Shown here in pieces: positions 5,852-6,809 of a stretch of DNA of 6,809 bases. The DNA is from Methanosarcinales archaeon. Lineage in GTDB: Archaea; Halobacteriota; Methanosarcinia; Methanosarcinales; Methanogasteraceae. A model generated the notes under the pieces. That model was given only the letters and a program-made list of their open reading frames with translations. It did not search any database and was not told where the DNA came from. The stretch covers positions 1 through 6,809 of the forward strand of contig DAOVGO010000014.1 in the NCBI GenBank assembly GCA_030672345.1, read 5' to 3'. The position numbers and the translations under genes were made by a program. Position 1 is the first letter of the stretch. Every line of letters starts with the position of its first letter.

Positions 5852-6427
5852 ATGGGGCTGGAAAACGTTGTTGAAGACATCCTGAAGAGTGCACGGGACG
5901 AAGTCTCTGCAATCATTGCGGAACAGGATGCAGAGGTGACCTCGATCATCGAGGAGGCAAAGCGCAGAGGCGAGCGGATCACTGGCGAGAAGGTGGCATC
6001 CGCAGAGCACGAGATCGAGCGTATCCACAAGCAGGAGCTCTCAAGCGCGAACCTCGAGGTCAAGCGGATGATGCTTAATACGCGCAAAGGAATACTGGAC
6101 GAGACATACCGTCGGGCACTGGAACGCATTCGCGAACTGGACAGTTCAGCGCTCTTAAGACCACTGATCCAGGCACATAGTGGCGATGCCACCCGGGTGT
6201 ACTCGAACAAGGCAGATCAACCGACCGTTGAGCGATTGTGCGATGAACTACTTGAGGCTCGGCTAACAGAACTTGAATACGCAGGCAATATTGACTGCAT
6301 GGGTGGAATCGTCCTTGAAAACAAAGATGGGAGTGTAAGGCTGGATTACACATTCGATACCATCATGGACGAGGTCAGCGAGCAGTCGATGAAACAGATA
6401 TCGGGCATCCTGTTTGAGCAGACATGA
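5852..6427 (+). CDS. ahaE: A-type ATP synthase subunit E (peripheral stalk)
   Basis: A 191-residue soluble protein. Residues 1-100 are a long charged helix (coiled coil with subunit H), and residues about 100-191 form the mixed fold that binds the catalytic head. The C-terminal family pattern is CMGGIVLENKDGSVRLDYTF (149-168) followed by a helix. ATG 5852 lies two nt after the ahaK stop. An in-frame GTG at 5846 would add two residues and cannot be excluded. There is no separate Shine-Dalgarno site at good spacing, so translation is likely coupled to ahaK. In most archaea ahaC comes next; here the stop instead overlaps the pyrH start as ATGA. Confidence 0.93.
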   Translation: MGLENVVEDILKSARDEVSAIIAEQDAEVTSIIEEAKRRGERITGEKVASAEHEIERIHKQELSSANLEVKRMMLNTRKGILDETYRRALERIRELDSSALLRPLIQAHSGDATRVYSNKADQPTVERLCDELLEARLTELEYAGNIDCMGGIVLENKDGSVRLDYTFDTIMDEVSEQSMKQISGILFEQT

Positions 6428-6809
6428 ATATCGTCTTGTCGATCGGCGGCTCGGTTGTTGGGTGCGATCAGGACAGAATCTCACGATACGCGAAGATGCT
6501 CCGGGACGTGGCGTCGGATCATACCGTCTTCGTGGTGGTCGGCGGCGGAGAGACCGCCCGCGATTATATCAGGAGAGCCCGCGCATTCGGAGCCGATGAG
6601 GCATTCTGCGATGCGATCGGGATTGCGGTCACCAGATTGAATGCGCGTCTCCTCATCGCAGCGCTCGGGCACGATGCATACCCGGTTCCACCTGAAACGC
6701 AGGAGGATGCTCTGGTTGCAGCGCTATCCGGGAGGATCGTTGTCATGGGCGGGACGATCCCGGGGCACACAACCGATGCGGTTGCGGCTATACTTGCCGA
6801 ATACGCACA
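6424..6809 (+). CDS. pyrH: Uridylate kinase (UMP kinase), archaeal type, 3' end missing
   Basis: The first 128 codons of a protein that is usually about 225-240 residues; the window ends inside it. It belongs to the amino-acid kinase fold and converts UMP to UDP with ATP in pyrimidine nucleotide synthesis. Motifs are SIGGS (6-10, phosphate loop), VVGGGETARDYI (38-49), IGIAVTRLNARLLIAAL (65-81) and VMGGTIPGHTTDAVAA (107-122). The last is typical of archaeal PyrH. The start ATG 6424 overlaps the ahaE stop (ATGA), so it is probably cotranscribed with the ATP synthase genes. Nothing is known here about what follows it. The identification is firm; the operon link is the unusual part. Confidence 0.93.
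   Translation, partial: MNIVLSIGGSVVGCDQDRISRYAKMLRDVASDHTVFVVVGGGETARDYIRRARAFGADEAFCDAIGIAVTRLNARLLIAALGHDAYPVPPETQEDALVAALSGRIVVMGGTIPGHTTDAVAAILAEYA

Noticed and set aside
1..6809. Novel defence, toxin-antitoxin, CRISPR or mobile system
   Set aside because: All confident genes but DUF1847 are core housekeeping families, composition looks even, and no repeats array, transposase, integrase or attachment-site pattern is visible.

Overview
This window is a piece of an archaeal chromosome, most likely from a methanogen-related euryarchaeon. The evidence is an A1AO (archaeal) ATP synthase gene block, the archaeal RNA polymerase subunit L, an archaeal NOG1-type GTPase, an archaeal-type UMP kinase, TATA-box promoters and Shine-Dalgarno sites of the AGGAGGTGATC type. 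I cannot name a genus. Base composition and codon style look uniform across all genes, and I see no insertion sequence, tRNA, rRNA or CRISPR array.

Left part (1-1624). A DUF1847-type putative metal-binding protein on the + strand converges with endonuclease IV (nfo) on the - strand. The 125-nt gap between them holds a small hairpin. Both genes have a TATA-like box centred about 29 nt upstream of the ATG and no convincing Shine-Dalgarno site, so both probably give leaderless mRNAs.

Middle (1625-2987). Divergent from nfo is a short, unreported reading frame of about 44 codons (1696-1830). It has a near-perfect Shine-Dalgarno site but an ATC where the ATG should be. Its stop overlaps the start of a complete NOG1-family GTPase (ATGA). 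The 174-nt gap after the GTPase holds a perfect 12-nt palindrome and a nested inverted repeat just before rpoL, but no confident gene.

Right part (2988-6809). rpoL (Rpo11) is followed by a TATA box and the tightly packed ahaH-ahaI-ahaK-ahaE genes. These encode the peripheral stalk (H, E), the stator/channel subunit (I) and the rotor ring (K) of the A-type ATP synthase. The expected next genes (ahaC, F, A, B, D) are absent. Instead ahaE overlaps a pyrH UMP kinase gene by four bases, and pyrH runs off the window end. The ATP synthase locus therefore appears split: the membrane and stalk half is here and the catalytic head must be encoded elsewhere.

Most of the window is ordinary housekeeping. 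The points most worth a second look are the ATC-start small gene coupled to NOG1, the split aha operon joined to pyrH, and the structured leader region before rpoL. I found no convincing new defence or mobile system.
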